Below are positions 11,801-23,580 of a stretch of DNA of 64,000 bases, in pieces; position 1 is the stretch's first letter; every line of letters begins with the position of its first letter. Location: positions 796,501 through 860,500 of the forward strand of contig NC_060113.1 in assembly GCF_021155765.1 (NCBI RefSeq), written 5' to 3'. Below the pieces are notes generated by a model. The model searched no databases. It had not been told where the DNA came from and saw only the letters and a list, made by a program, of their open reading frames with translations. Made by a program: the position numbers and the translations under genes. The stretch is from Diprion similis (lineage: Eukaryota > Arthropoda > Insecta > Hymenoptera > Diprionidae).

Positions 11801-11821
11801 AGCAGCAGCAGCAGCAGCAGC
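11801..11821. repeat. (CAG)n microsatellite
   Basis: About seven AGC/CAG units within a purine-rich context. No coding frame is supported around it. Confidence 0.85.
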
Positions 11822-13374
11822 GGGGAAACCCGGGAAGAGAGGAAATGAGCGTCGAAATAATGAAGATATTAAATTTGGTAAGACACCTTCCTTCGCTATC
11901 CGAGAACCGCAAACCCTTTATTTTCATCCTCAAGATTATTCACCCCTCTGGAAGTAATTTGTGTAAATTTTTTCTTCTTCTTCTTCTTCTGTGAATGTTC
12001 ATTCATTCGTTTATTTATTTTTATTTTTATATACATGTATACGTAAAACAGAAAGGGAATAGAGAGAATTGTGATATTCCTTTGGGAAGAATTCTTGTAC
12101 AGAAAAACGAATTGGATGGGATATAATATTATAAATCTTCTGAATTTGATTACCTGTGTTCAAATTTAAAACTAATTGTGCAATGCAAACGCCTATGGGT
12201 ACATGGCCAAGTGTTTTCTCTAACGCGAAGATAGAAGACGCGTCAATTAAAGTGAAGTATCTGTCGGCTTGTATGGCGGAAATTATTCAAGCTGTATAAA
12301 TCCAGAACTCGACTCATGGTGTAACTAAATTACCGTTAAACCTACGTAGGTACATAGAGACAGATAGGGTGTGAAGGTACACCTTGTATATAGTCGCACA
12401 CAAATGTGTGTGTGTATGTATCCTAATCTGAAATGCAAAATCTGAATAGCTCTGCTTCTCTCTCTCTCTTTCTCCCTCTCTCTCCCGCTCTCGGCAAGCC
12501 AAGCTCGACGATTCCGTGATTGTTTCGAAATCGAATCAAAATCTACTCAAATAGCAGTTATAACAGTAGCAACAGATCCACAGCGATCCATCAGAATTAA
12601 ACCGGCGTGAAATATATATACATGCGTCAGATTTTATATTCTGTGTACAGGAATCACTCGTGCAGAAAAATGAAACCGCTGCGGTTTTTCGCTAATGACT
12701 TCGCTGAGTGGCAGAGAGAAAAGAAGAGAAAAGTTGAAAAATTCTGGTATACTTTAGCCCACAGAATTTTAGCACTACGTGGCATGCGCTACACTCTGTC
12801 CGAAACGCGAGAAAATCCAGCGTGCAGAAAGGAATATAAGAAAAAGAAAACCGTAGCTAACAGTAGAGGGTACTAAAAGTGGATGTTTTTTTAAATCTGC
12901 ATAAGATCCTATATGCAGCGTATAATCGTGATAGTAATAATAAAAAATATAATGGGGCTAAAATGTTGCACAAGTTGTACCTCAGAAACCAGAAAAAGGA
13001 ACCCTACAAAGGCATGAAATAACACAGAACAGAGGCATTGAAAGTGAATCGAAAGACAATTAATATTTCAAAGTAATTACTCTTTTTTATCACTCTTGTG
13101 GGAAAATTTCTGTCATTAAACAAACAAATTCTATATGAATACCAGAATAGTCAACAGATATGTATGAGTGAAGAAATTTATGTCGTTGAAGTTGAAATGA
13201 AAATCTATAGTTTGATGAGAGAGGAGAGAAATTTACAAGTATTGATATATTATCTGAGAAATTTGTTGAGAATAATGTGATGCGTGACCAGAAAATCAGC
13301 TACGAATTTAATCGATTTACTTTACTTTTATTCAATGTTAAACATAAAACAAGAAAATTTAATTAGTACTTCAA

Positions 13375-13625
13375 ACTTTTGTCCTTCACAGTATATCCGC
13401 CACAATGTACTTTCAAAATCTTGTTCCCAATTCGTGATCAGCAACACTGAAAACCCGTGAATACAGTTTTTCATGCAGATTACGTCAGATTTAAAATTTT
13501 TACTGTTATATTGGCTCCACCATCTTGAATTTTCAAAATCTGATTTCAGATTCGTAATGAGCAGCCCTGAAAAATCCACGGAAGACGACTTTGATGAAAC
13601 TTGACTCGGAACATCAATCTGTGAG
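13375..13625. repeat. Two-copy 120-bp tandem duplication
   Basis: The anchor TTTCAAAATC occurs at 13411 and 13531, exactly 120 bp apart. The surrounding sequence (ATTCGTRATSAGCARC, then a CCTGAAAA-like stretch) aligns across most of the unit with scattered substitutions. On the minus strand the two units give similar peptides containing LLITN and DFE, but there is no start or splice context that would make them coding. It resembles dispersed repeats with the text of GGATCCAATATGGCGG-type units that I recall from hymenopteran genomes (memory, unverified). Confidence 0.6.
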
Positions 13626-13639
13626 ACTAAATGGTACAT

Positions 13640-14237
13640 TGTGTATCATGAGCGGAAAGAAGGCGATTTTGAGGAATGTGAAGTTAGTCGCAGGAGCGAA
13701 ACGAGGAGGCCTTCTACTATTCTACTATTTCAAATAGTAACGCATTACCACTAGGTGCCTGATTTGTAAAATACGACAATGACTTAGTTATTTTGACTGT
13801 TCAAAACAGTAATGTTGTACGTTCAAATATATTACTTTTGTACATATAAATTTAAAATTTGAATTGATGAAAATTGGATATTATAACCTAATTTTACTAT
13901 TTGAAACAGTCACGTTTAATAATCGCATTACGCTGTCGTGACATGCAATACATAAAAGTATTTTCACAAAGGATATTAAGCACTGACTAAAGATAATGTT
14001 TTCATCAAAGTTCTGTACAAATCTGTTGACCTATTTCACGTCTGACAAGTATACTTTTCCCATATGTAGATCGATAAATGAAGAGTGTTTTCTTTTACAA
14101 TGGAAATAAAACATTGTTATGAATTAAGGCGATTTTTTGCCTTTGCTACCAGTTCTTCCGATGACCCTCCATTCGCTGCGTAAATTATAAGAAGGTCAAT
14201 AATTTGAACTGGAAGAGGTGAGGCTGACCGCTGAAGA
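13640..14237. other. AT-rich spacer with three related palindromes next to the satellite
   Basis: No gene is seen. Three short palindromic motifs of the same form lie at 13723-13739 (TACTATTT C AAATAGTA), 13796-13810 (ACTGTT..AACAGT) and 13896-13910 (ACTATTTGAAACAGT). They may be remnants of a repeat or chance. The last 80 nt begin to look like decayed satellite. Confidence 0.4.
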
Positions 14238-14660
14238 TTTTCGGCGAGAATTTAGACGATTTGGAGGATGCTTTAATTGAATCAAACAAATTTGAGGATT
14301 CCTCCTCACAAATCTATGATGCCCTACTCCGACGTCATTTTGCGGGTAAGATCGATTAGGCGCAGTTCCAATAGGCTGCGGGCAATGCCTGAGAAGTTAC
14401 AGGCTAAAAACTGCTTATTGTCGTCCTCATTTCTCTGCTGTTGGTCCTACGCGCTTTTTCATGTGTTTTTTGAGTTCCTGGGGGTCGATTTACTCCGGAA
14501 AGGGTCATACAAATCGATTCCAAGACAAAAGATTTTTCGGCCTAAAAAAATCCAAGGTTAACCCCTTTGCATTTTTGGTAAAAATTTCGACGACTTTGAA
14601 AAGTGCTGCAATTAATTCTTTCAGGCACTATTCCGACGTAATTTTGCGAGAGGAATCGAT

Positions 14661-17600
14661 TAAGCGCAGTCCCAATACGCTGCGAGCAACGGATCAAAAG
14701 TTACAGGCGAAAAACTGCTTATTTTCGTCCTCATTTCTCTGCTGTTGGTCCTACGCTCTTTTTCGTGTGTTTTTTGAGTTCCTGAGGGTCGATTGACTCC
14801 GGAAAGGGTCATACAAATCGATTCCAAGACAAAAGATTTTTCGGCCAAAAAAAATCCAAGGCTAACCCCTTTGCATTTTTGGTAAAAATTTCGACGACTT
14901 TGAAAAGTGCTGCAATTGATTCTTTCAGGCACTATTCCGACGTAATTTTGCGAGAGGAATCGATTTAGCGCAGTCCCAATACGCTGCGAGCAACGGATCA
15001 AAAGTTACAGGCGAAAAACTGCTTATTTTCGTCCTCATTTCTCTGCTGTTGGTCCTACGCTCTTTTTCGGGTGTTTTTTGAGTTCCTGGGGGTCGATTTA
15101 CTCCGAAAAGGGTCATACAAATCGATTCCAAGACAAAAGATTTTTCGGCCAAAAAAAATCCAAGGCTAACCCCTTTGCATTTTTGGTAAAAATTTCGACG
15201 ACTTTGAAAAGTGCTGCAGTTAATTCTTTCAGGCACTATTCCGACGTAATTTTGCGAGAGGAATCGATTAAGCGCAGTCCCAATACGCTGCGAGCAACGG
15301 ATCAAAAGTTACAGCCGAAAAACTGCTTATTTTCGTCCTCATTTCTCTGCTGTTGGTCCTACGCTCTTTTTCGTGTGTTTTTTGAGTTCCTGGGGGTCGA
15401 TTTACTCCGGAAAGGGTCATACAAATCGATTCCAAGACAAAAGATTTTTCGGCCAAAAAAAATCCAAGGCTAACCCCTTTGCATTTTTGGTAAAAATTTC
15501 GACGACTTTGAAAAGTGCTGCAATTAATTCTTTCAGGCACTATTCCGACGTAATTTTGCGAGAGGAATCGATTAAGCGCAGTCCCAATACGCTGCGAGCA
15601 ACGGATCAAAAGTTACAGGCGAAAAACTGCTTATTTTCGTCCTCATTTCTCTGCTGTTGGTCCTACGCTCTTTTTCGTGTGTTTTTTGAGTTCCTGGGGG
15701 TCGATTTACTCCGGAAAGGGTCATACAAATCGATTCCAAGACAAAAGATTTTTCGGCCAAAAAAAATCCAAGGCTAACCCCTTTGCATTTTTGGTAAAAA
15801 TTTCGACGACTTTGAAAAGTGCTGCAATTAATTCTTTCAGGCACTATTCCGACGTAATTTTGCGAGAGGAATCGATTAAGCGCAGTCCCAATACGCTGCG
15901 AGCAACGGATCAAAAGTTACAGGCGAAAAACTGCTTATTTTCGTCCTCATTTCTCTGCTGTTGGTCCTACGCTCTTTTTCGTGTGTTTTTTGAGTTCCTG
16001 GGGGTCGATTTACTCCGGAAAGGGTCATACAAATCGATTCCAAGACAAAAGATTTTTCGGCCAAAAAAAATCCAAGGCTAACCCCTTTGCATTTTTGGTA
16101 AAAATTTCGACGACTTTGAAAAGTGCTGCAATTAATTCTTTCAGGCACTATTCCGACGTAATTTTGCGAGAGGAATCGATTAAGCGCAGTCCCAATACGC
16201 TGCGAGCAACGAATCAAAAGTTATAGGCGAAAAACTGCTTATTTTCGTCCTCATTTCTCTGCTGTTGGTCCTACGCTCTTTTTCGTGTGTTTTTTGAGTT
16301 CCTGGGGGTCGATTTACTCCGGAAAGGGTCATACGAATCGATTCCAAGACAAAAGATTTTTCGGCCAAAAAAAATCCAAGGCTAACCCCTTTGCATTTTT
16401 GGTAAAAATTTCGACGACTTTGAAAAGTGCTGCAATTAATTCTTTCAGGCACTATTCCGACGTAATTTTGCGAGAGGAATCGATTAAGCGCAGTCCCAAT
16501 ACGCTGCGAGCAACGGATCAGAAGTTACAGGCGAAAAACTGCTTATTTTCGTCCTCATTTCTCTGCTGTTGGTCCTACGCTCTTTTTCGTGTGTTTTTTG
16601 AGTTCCTGGGGGTCGATTTACCCCGGAAAGGGTCATACAAATCGATTCCAAGACAAAAGATTTTTCGGCCAAAAAAAATCCAAGGCTAACCCCTTTGCAT
16701 TTTTGGTAAAAATTTCGACGACTTTGAAAAGTGCTGCAATTAATTCTTTCAGGCACTATTCCGACGTAATTTTGCGAGAGGAATCGATTAAGCGCAGTCC
16801 CAATACGCTGCGAGCAACGGATCAAAAGTTACAGGCGAAAAACTGCTTATTTTCGTCCTCATTTCTCTGCTGTTGGTCCTACGCTCTTTTTCGGGTGTTT
16901 TTTGAGTTCCTGGGGGTCGATTTACTCCGAAAAGGGTCATACAAATCGATTCCAAGACGAAAGATTTTTCGGCCAGAAAAAATCCAAGGCTAACCCCTTT
17001 GCATTTTTGGTAAAAATTTCGACGACTTTGAAAAGTAATGCAATTAATTCTTTCAGGCACTATTCCGACGTAATTTTGCGAGAGGAATCGATTAAGCGCA
17101 GTCCCAATACGCTGCGAGCAACAGATCAAAAGTTACAGGCGAAAAACTGCTCATTTTCGTCCTCGTTTCTCTGCTGTTGGTCCTACGCTCTTTTTCGTGT
17201 GTTTTTTGAGTTCCTGAGGGTCGATTGACTCCGGAAAGGGTCATACAAATCGATTCCAAGACAAAAGATTTTTCGGCCAAAAAAAATCCAAGGCTAACCC
17301 CTTTGCATTTTTGGTAAAAATTTCGACGACTTTGAAAAGTGCTGCAATTGATTCTTTCAGGCACTATTCCGACGTAATTTTGCGAGAGGAATCGATTTAG
17401 CGCAGTCCCAATACGCTGCGAGCAACGGATCAAAAGTTACAGGCGAAAAACTGCTTATTTTCGTCCTCATTTCTCTGCTGTTGGTCCTACGCTCTTTTTC
17501 GGGTGTTTTTTGAGTTCCTGGGGGTCGATTTACTCCGAAAAGGGTCATACAAATCGATTCCAAGACAAAAGATTTTTCGGCCAAAAAAAATCCAAGGCTA

Positions 17601-19524
17601 ACCCCTTTGCATTTTTGGTAAAAATTTCGACGACTTTGAAAAGTGCTGCAGTTAATTCTTTCAGGCACTATTCCGACGTAATTTTGCGAGAGGAATCGAT
17701 TAAGCGCAGTCCCAATACGCTGCGAGCAACGGATCAAAAGTTACAGCCGAAAAACTGCTTATTTTCGTCCTCATTTCTCTGCTGTTGGTCCTACGCTCTT
17801 TTTCGTGTGTTTTTTGAGTTCCTGGGGGTCGATTTACTCCGGAAAGGGTCATACAAATCGATTCCAAGACAAAAGATTTTTCGGCCAAAAAAAATCCAAG
17901 GCTAACCTCTTTGCATTTTTGGTAAAAATTTCGACGACTTTGAAAAGTGCTGCAATTAATTCTTTCAGGCACTATTCCGACGTAATTTTGCGAGAGGAAT
18001 CGATTAAGCGCAGTCCCAATACGCTGCGAGCAACGGATCAAAAGTTACAGGCGAAAAACTGCTTATTTTCGTCCTCATTTCTCTGCTGTTGGTCCTACGC
18101 TCTTTTTCGTGTGTTTTTTGAGTTCCTGGGGGTCGATTTACTCCGGAAAGGGTCATACAAATCGATTCCAAGACAAAAGATTTTTCGGCCAAAAAAAATC
18201 CAAGGCTAACCCCTTTGCATTTTTGGTAAAAATTTCGACGACTTTGAAAAGTGCTGCAGTTAATTCTTTCAGGCACTATTCCGACGTAATTTTGCGAGAG
18301 GAATCGATTAAGCGCAGTCCCAATACGCTGCGAGCAACGGATCAAAAGTTACAGGCGAAAAACTGCTTATTTTCGTCCTCATTTCTCTGCTGTTGGTCCT
18401 ACGCTCTTTTTCGTGTGTTTTTTGAGTTCCTGGGGGTCGATTTACTCCGGAAAGGGTCATACAAATCGATTCCAAGACAAAAGATTTTTCGGCCAAAAAA
18501 AATCCAAGGCTAACCTCTTTGCATTTTTGGTAAAAATTTCGACGACTTTGAAAAGTGCTGCAATTAATTCTTTCAGGCACTATTCCGACGTAATTTTGCG
18601 AGAGGAATCGATTAAGCGCAGTCCCAATACGCTGCGAGCAACGAATCAAAAGTTATAGGCGAAAAACTGCTTATTTTCGTCCTCATTTCTCTGCTGTTGG
18701 TCCTACGCTCTTTTTCGTGTGTTTTTTGAGTTCCTGGGGGTCGATTTACTCCGGAAAGGGTCATACGAATCGATTCCAAGACAAAAGATTTTTCGGCCAA
18801 AAAAAATCCAAGGCTAACCCCTTTGCATTTTTGGTAAAAATTTCGACGACTTTGAAAAGTGCTGCAATTAATTCTTTCAGGCACTATTCCGACGTAATTT
18901 TGCGAGAGGAATCGATTAAGCGCAGTCCCAATACGCTGCGAGCAACGGATCAAAAGTTACAGGCGAAAAACTGCTTATTTTCGTCCTCATTTCTCTGCTT
19001 TTGGTCCTACGCTCTTTTTCGTGTGTTTTTTGAGTTCCTGGGGGTCGATTTACCCCGGAAAGGGTCATACAAATCGATTCCAAGACAAAAGATTTTTCGG
19101 CCAAAAAAAATCCAAGGCTAACCCCTTTGCATTTTTGGTAAAAATTTCGACGACTTTGAAAAGTGCTGCAATTAATTCTTTCAGGCACTATTCCGACGTA
19201 ATTTTGCGAGAGGAATCGATTAAGCGCAGTCCCAATACGCTGCGAGCAACGGATCAAAAGTTACAGGCGAAAAACTGCTTATTTTCGTCCTCATTTCTCT
19301 GCTGTTGGTCCTACGCTCTTTTTCGTGTGTTTTTTGAGTTCCTGGGAGTCGATTTACTCCGGAAAGGGTCATACGAATCGATTCCAAGACAAAAGATTTT
19401 TCGGCCAAAAAAAATCCAAGGCTAACCCCTTTGCATTTTTGGTAAAAATTTCGACGACTTTGAAAAGTGCTGCAATTAATTCTTTCAGGCACTATTCCGA
19501 CGTAATTTTGCGAGAGGAATCGAT
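14661..19524. repeat. Higher-order repeat: two 8-monomer (2432-bp) units
   Basis: Rare variants recur 2432 bp apart in the same order. GAGGGTCGATTGACTCC is at 14784 and 17216. The GATTTAGCGC variant follows it in both. CGGGTGTTTTTTGAG is at about 15069 and 17501, GCTGCAGTTAATTC at 15213 and 17645, TTACAGCCG at 15310 and 17742, AACGAATCAAAAGTTATAGG at 16209 and 18641, CATACGAATCG at 16331 and 18763, and TTACCCCGG at 16620 and 19052. A few private changes (for example TAACCTCTTT at about 17902) show some later divergence. Confidence 0.85.
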
Positions 19525-22500
19525 TAAGCGCAGTCCCAATACGCTGCGAGAAACGGATCAAAAGTTACAGGCGAAAAACTGCTTATTTTCGTCCTCATTT
19601 CTCTGCTGTTGGTCCTACGCTCTTTTTCGTGTGTTTTTTGAGTTCCTGGGGGTCGATCTACTCCGGAAAGGGTCATACAAATCGATTCCAAGACAAAAGA
19701 TTTTCCGGCCAAAAAAAATCCAAGGCTAACCCCTTTGCATTTTTGGTAAAAATTTCGACGACTTTGAAAAGTGCTGCAATTAATTCTTTCAGGCACTATT
19801 CCGACGTAATTTTGCGAGAGGAATCGATTAAGCGCAGTCCCAATACGCTGCGAGCAACGGATCAGAAGTTACAGGCGAAAAACTGCTTATTTTCGTCCTC
19901 ATTTCTCTGCTGTTGGTCCTACGCTCTTTTTCGTGTGTTTTTTGAGTTCCTGGGGGTCGATTTACCCCGGAAAGGGTCATACAAATCGATTCCAAGACAA
20001 AAGATTTTCCGGCCAAAAAAAATCCAAGGCTAACCCCTTTGCATTTTTGGTAAAAATTTCGACGACTTTGAAAAGTGCTGCAATTAATTTTTTCAGGCAC
20101 TATTCCGTCGTAATTTTGCGAGAGGAATCGATTAAGCGCAGTCCCAATACGCTGCGAGCAACGGATCAAAAGTTACAGGCGAAAAACTGCTTATTTTTGT
20201 CCTCATTTCTCTGCTGTTGGTCCTAGGCTCTTTTTCGTGTGTTTTTTGAGTTCCTGGGGGTCGATTTACTCCGGAAAGGGTCATACAAATCGATTCCAAG
20301 ACAAAAGATTTTTTGGCCAAAAAAAATCCAAGGCTAACCCCTTTGCATTTTTGGTAAAAATTTCGACGACTTTGAAAAGTGCTGCAATTAATTCTTTCAG
20401 GCACTATTCCGACGTAATTTTGCGAGAGGAATCGATTAAGCGCAGTCCCAATACGCTGCGAGCAACGGATCAGAAGTTACAGGCGAAAAACTGCTTATTT
20501 TCGTCCTCATTTCTCTGCTGTTGGTCCTACGCTCTTTTTCGTGTGTTTTTTGAGTTCCTGAGGGTCGATTTACCCCGGAAAGGGTCATACAAATCGATTC
20601 CAAGACAAAAGATTTTCCGGCCAAAAAAAATCCAAGGCTAACCCCTTTGCATTTTTGGTAAAAATTTCGACGACTTTGAAAAGTGCTGCAATTAATTTTT
20701 TCAGGCACTATTCCGTCGTAATTTTGCGAGAGGAATCGATTAAGCGCAGTCCCAATACGCTGCGAGCAACGGATCAAAAGTTACAGGCGAAAAACTGCTT
20801 ATTTTTGTCCTCATTTCTCTGCTGTTGGTCCTAGGCTCTTTTTCGTGTGTTTTTTGAGTTCCTGGGGGTCGATCTACTCCGGAAAGGGTCATACAAATCG
20901 ATTCCAAGACAAAAGATTTTTCGGCCAAAAAAAATCCAAGGCTAACCCCTTTGCATTTTTGGTAAAAATTTCGACGACTTTGAAAAGTGCTGCAATTAAT
21001 TCTTTCAGGCACTATTCCGACGTAATTTTGCGAGAGGAATCGATTAAGCGCAGTCCCAATACGCTGCGAGCAACGGATCAGAAGTTACAGGCGAAAAACT
21101 GCTTATTTTCGTCCTCATTTCTCTGCTGTTGGTCCTACGCTCTTTTTCGTGTGTTTTTTGAGTTCCTGGGGGTCGATTTACTCCGGAAAGGGTCATACAA
21201 ATCGATTCCAAGACAAAAGATTTTTCGGCCAAAAAAAATCCAAGGCTAACCCCTTTGCATTTTTGGTAAAAATTTCGACGACTTTGAAAAGTGCTGCAAT
21301 TAATTCTTTCAGGCACTATTCCGACGTAATTTTGCGAGAGGAATCGATTAAGCGCAGTCCCAATACGCTGCGAGAAACGGATCAAAAGTTACAGGCGAAA
21401 AACTGCTTATTTTCGTCCTCATTTCTCTGCTGTTGGTCCTACGCTCTTTTTCGTGTGTTTTTTGAGTTCCTTGGGCTCGATTTACTCCGGAAAGGGTCAT
21501 ACGAATCGATTCCAAGACAAAAGATTTTTCGGCCAAAAAAAATCCAAGGCTAACCCCTTTGCATTTTTGGTAAAAATTTCGACGACTTTGAAAAGTGCTG
21601 CAATTGATTCTTTCAGGCACTATTCCGACGTAATTTTGCGAGAGGAATCGATTAAGCGCAGTCCCAATACGCTGCGAGCAACGGATCAGAAGTTACAGGC
21701 GAAAAACTGCTTATTTTCGTCCTCATTTCTCTGCTGTTGGTCCTACGCTCTTTTTCGTGTGTTTTTTGAGTTCCTGGGGGTCGATTTACCCCGGAAAGGG
21801 TCATACAAATCGATTCCAAGACAAAAGATTTTTCGGCCGAAAAAAATCCAAGGCTAACCCCTTTGCATTTTTGGTAAAAATTTCGACGACTTTGAAAAGT
21901 GCTGCAATTAATTCTTTCAGGCACTATTCCGACGTAATTTTGCGAGAGGAATCGATTAAGCGCAGTCCCAATACGCTGCGAGCAACGGATCAAAAGTTAC
22001 AGGCGAAAAACTGCTTATTTTCGTCCTCATTTCTCTGCTGTTGGTCCTACGCTCTGTTTCGTGTGTTTTTTGAGTTCCTGGGAGTCGATTTACTCCGGAA
22101 AGGGTCATACGAATCGATTCCAAGACAAAAGATTTTTCGGCCAAAAAAAATCCAAGGCTAACCCCTTTGCATTTTTGGTAAAAATTTCGACGACTTTGAA
22201 AAGTGCTGCAATTAATTCTTTCAGGCACTATTCCGACGTAATTTTGCGAGAGGAATCGATTAAGCGCAGTCCCAATACGCTGCGAGCAACGGATCAAAAG
22301 TTACAGGCGAAAAACTGCTTATTTTCGTCCTCATTTCTCTGCTGTTGGTCCCACGCTCTTTTTCGTGTGTTTTTTGAGTTCCTGGGAGTCGATTTACTCC
22401 GGAAAGGGTCATACGAATCGATTCCAAGACAAAAGATTTTTCGGCCAAAAAAAATCCAAGGCTAACCCCTTTGCATTTTTGGTAAAAATTTCGACGACTT

Positions 22501-23400
22501 TGAAAAGTGCTGCAATTAATTCTTTCAGGCACTATTCCGACGTAATTTTGCGAGAGGAATCGATTAAGCGCAGTCCCAATACGCTGCGAGCAACGGATCA
22601 AAAGTTACAGGCGAAAAACTGCTTATTTTTGTCCTTATTTCTCTGCTGTTGGTCCAAGGCTCTTTTTCGTGTGTTTTTTGAGTTCCTTGGGGTCGATTTA
22701 CTCCGGAAAGGGTCATACAAATCGATTCCAAGACAAAAGATTTTTCGGCCAAAAAAAATCCAAGGCTAACCCCTTTGCATTTTTGGTAAAAATTTCGACG
22801 ACTTTGAAAAGTGCTGCAATTAATTCTTTCAGGCACTATTCCGACGTAATTTTGCGAGAGGAATCGATTAAGCGCAGTCCCAATACGCTGCGAGCAACGG
22901 ATCAAAAGTTACAGGCGAAAAACTGCTTATTTTCGTCCTCATTTCTCTGCTGTTGGTCCTACGCTCTTTTTCGTGTGTTTTTTGAGTTCCTGGGGGTCGA
23001 TTTACCCCGGAAAGGGTCATACAAATCGATTCCAAGACAAAAGATTTTTCGGCCAAAAAAAATCCAAGGCTAACCCCTTTGCATTTTTGGTAAAAATTTC
23101 GACGACTTTGAAAAGTGCTGCAATTAATTCTTTCAGGCACTATTCCGACGTAATTTTGCGAGAGGAATCGATTAAGCGCAGTCCCAATACGCTGCGAGCA
23201 ACGGATCAAAAGTTACAGGCGAAAAACTGCTTATTTTCGTCCTCATTTCTCTGCTGTTGGTCCTACGCTCTTTTTCGTGTGTTTTTTGAGTTCCTGGGGG
23301 TCGATTTACTCCGGAAAGGGTCATACAAATCGATTCCAAGATAAAAGATTTTTCGGCCAAAAAAAATCCAAGGCTAACCCCTTTGCATTTTTGGTAAAAA
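19525..23400. repeat. Mixed satellite block with 1-mer and 2-mer local duplications
   Basis: The variant pair TTTTTGTCCTC with TCCTAGGCTC appears in monomers near 20195 and 20803 (608 bp apart). GATTTTCCGG is at about 19700, 20004 and 20612. The GGGAGTCG variant is at about 19347, then in two adjacent monomers near 22081 and 22385. This block is less regular than those on either side. Confidence 0.7.
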
Positions 23401-23580
23401 TTTCGACGACTTTGAAAAGTGCTGCAATTAATTCTTTCAGGCACTATTCCGACGTAATTTTGCGAGAGGAATCGATTAAGCGCAGTCCCAATACGCTGCG
23501 AGCAACGGATCAAAAGTTACAGGCGAAAAACTGCTTATTTTCGTCCTCATTTCTCTGCTGTTGGTCCTACGCTCTTTTTC

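Larger units (their letters stand above)
8251..13370. other. Gene-poor spacer
   Basis: No exon chain with consistent splice signals was found on either strand. Short open frames (for example 8655-8981 minus, 9086-9316 plus, 10369-10638 minus, 12607-12876 plus) have no recognisable protein content, and several are driven by CT or poly-T tracts. Minor items are CT-rich tracts at 8896-8930 and 12457-12484, a (GTAAA)n tract at about 10591-10617, TTC-rich stretches at 11467-11480 and 11545-11565, and a CAG tract at 11801-11821. A long hairpin at 10129-10257 is listed separately. Confidence 0.55.

Noticed and set aside
12607..12876. 89-codon plus-strand ORF
   Set aside because: No recognisable motif, no splice partners, Lys/Arg-rich from A-rich DNA. 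I cannot separate it from chance.
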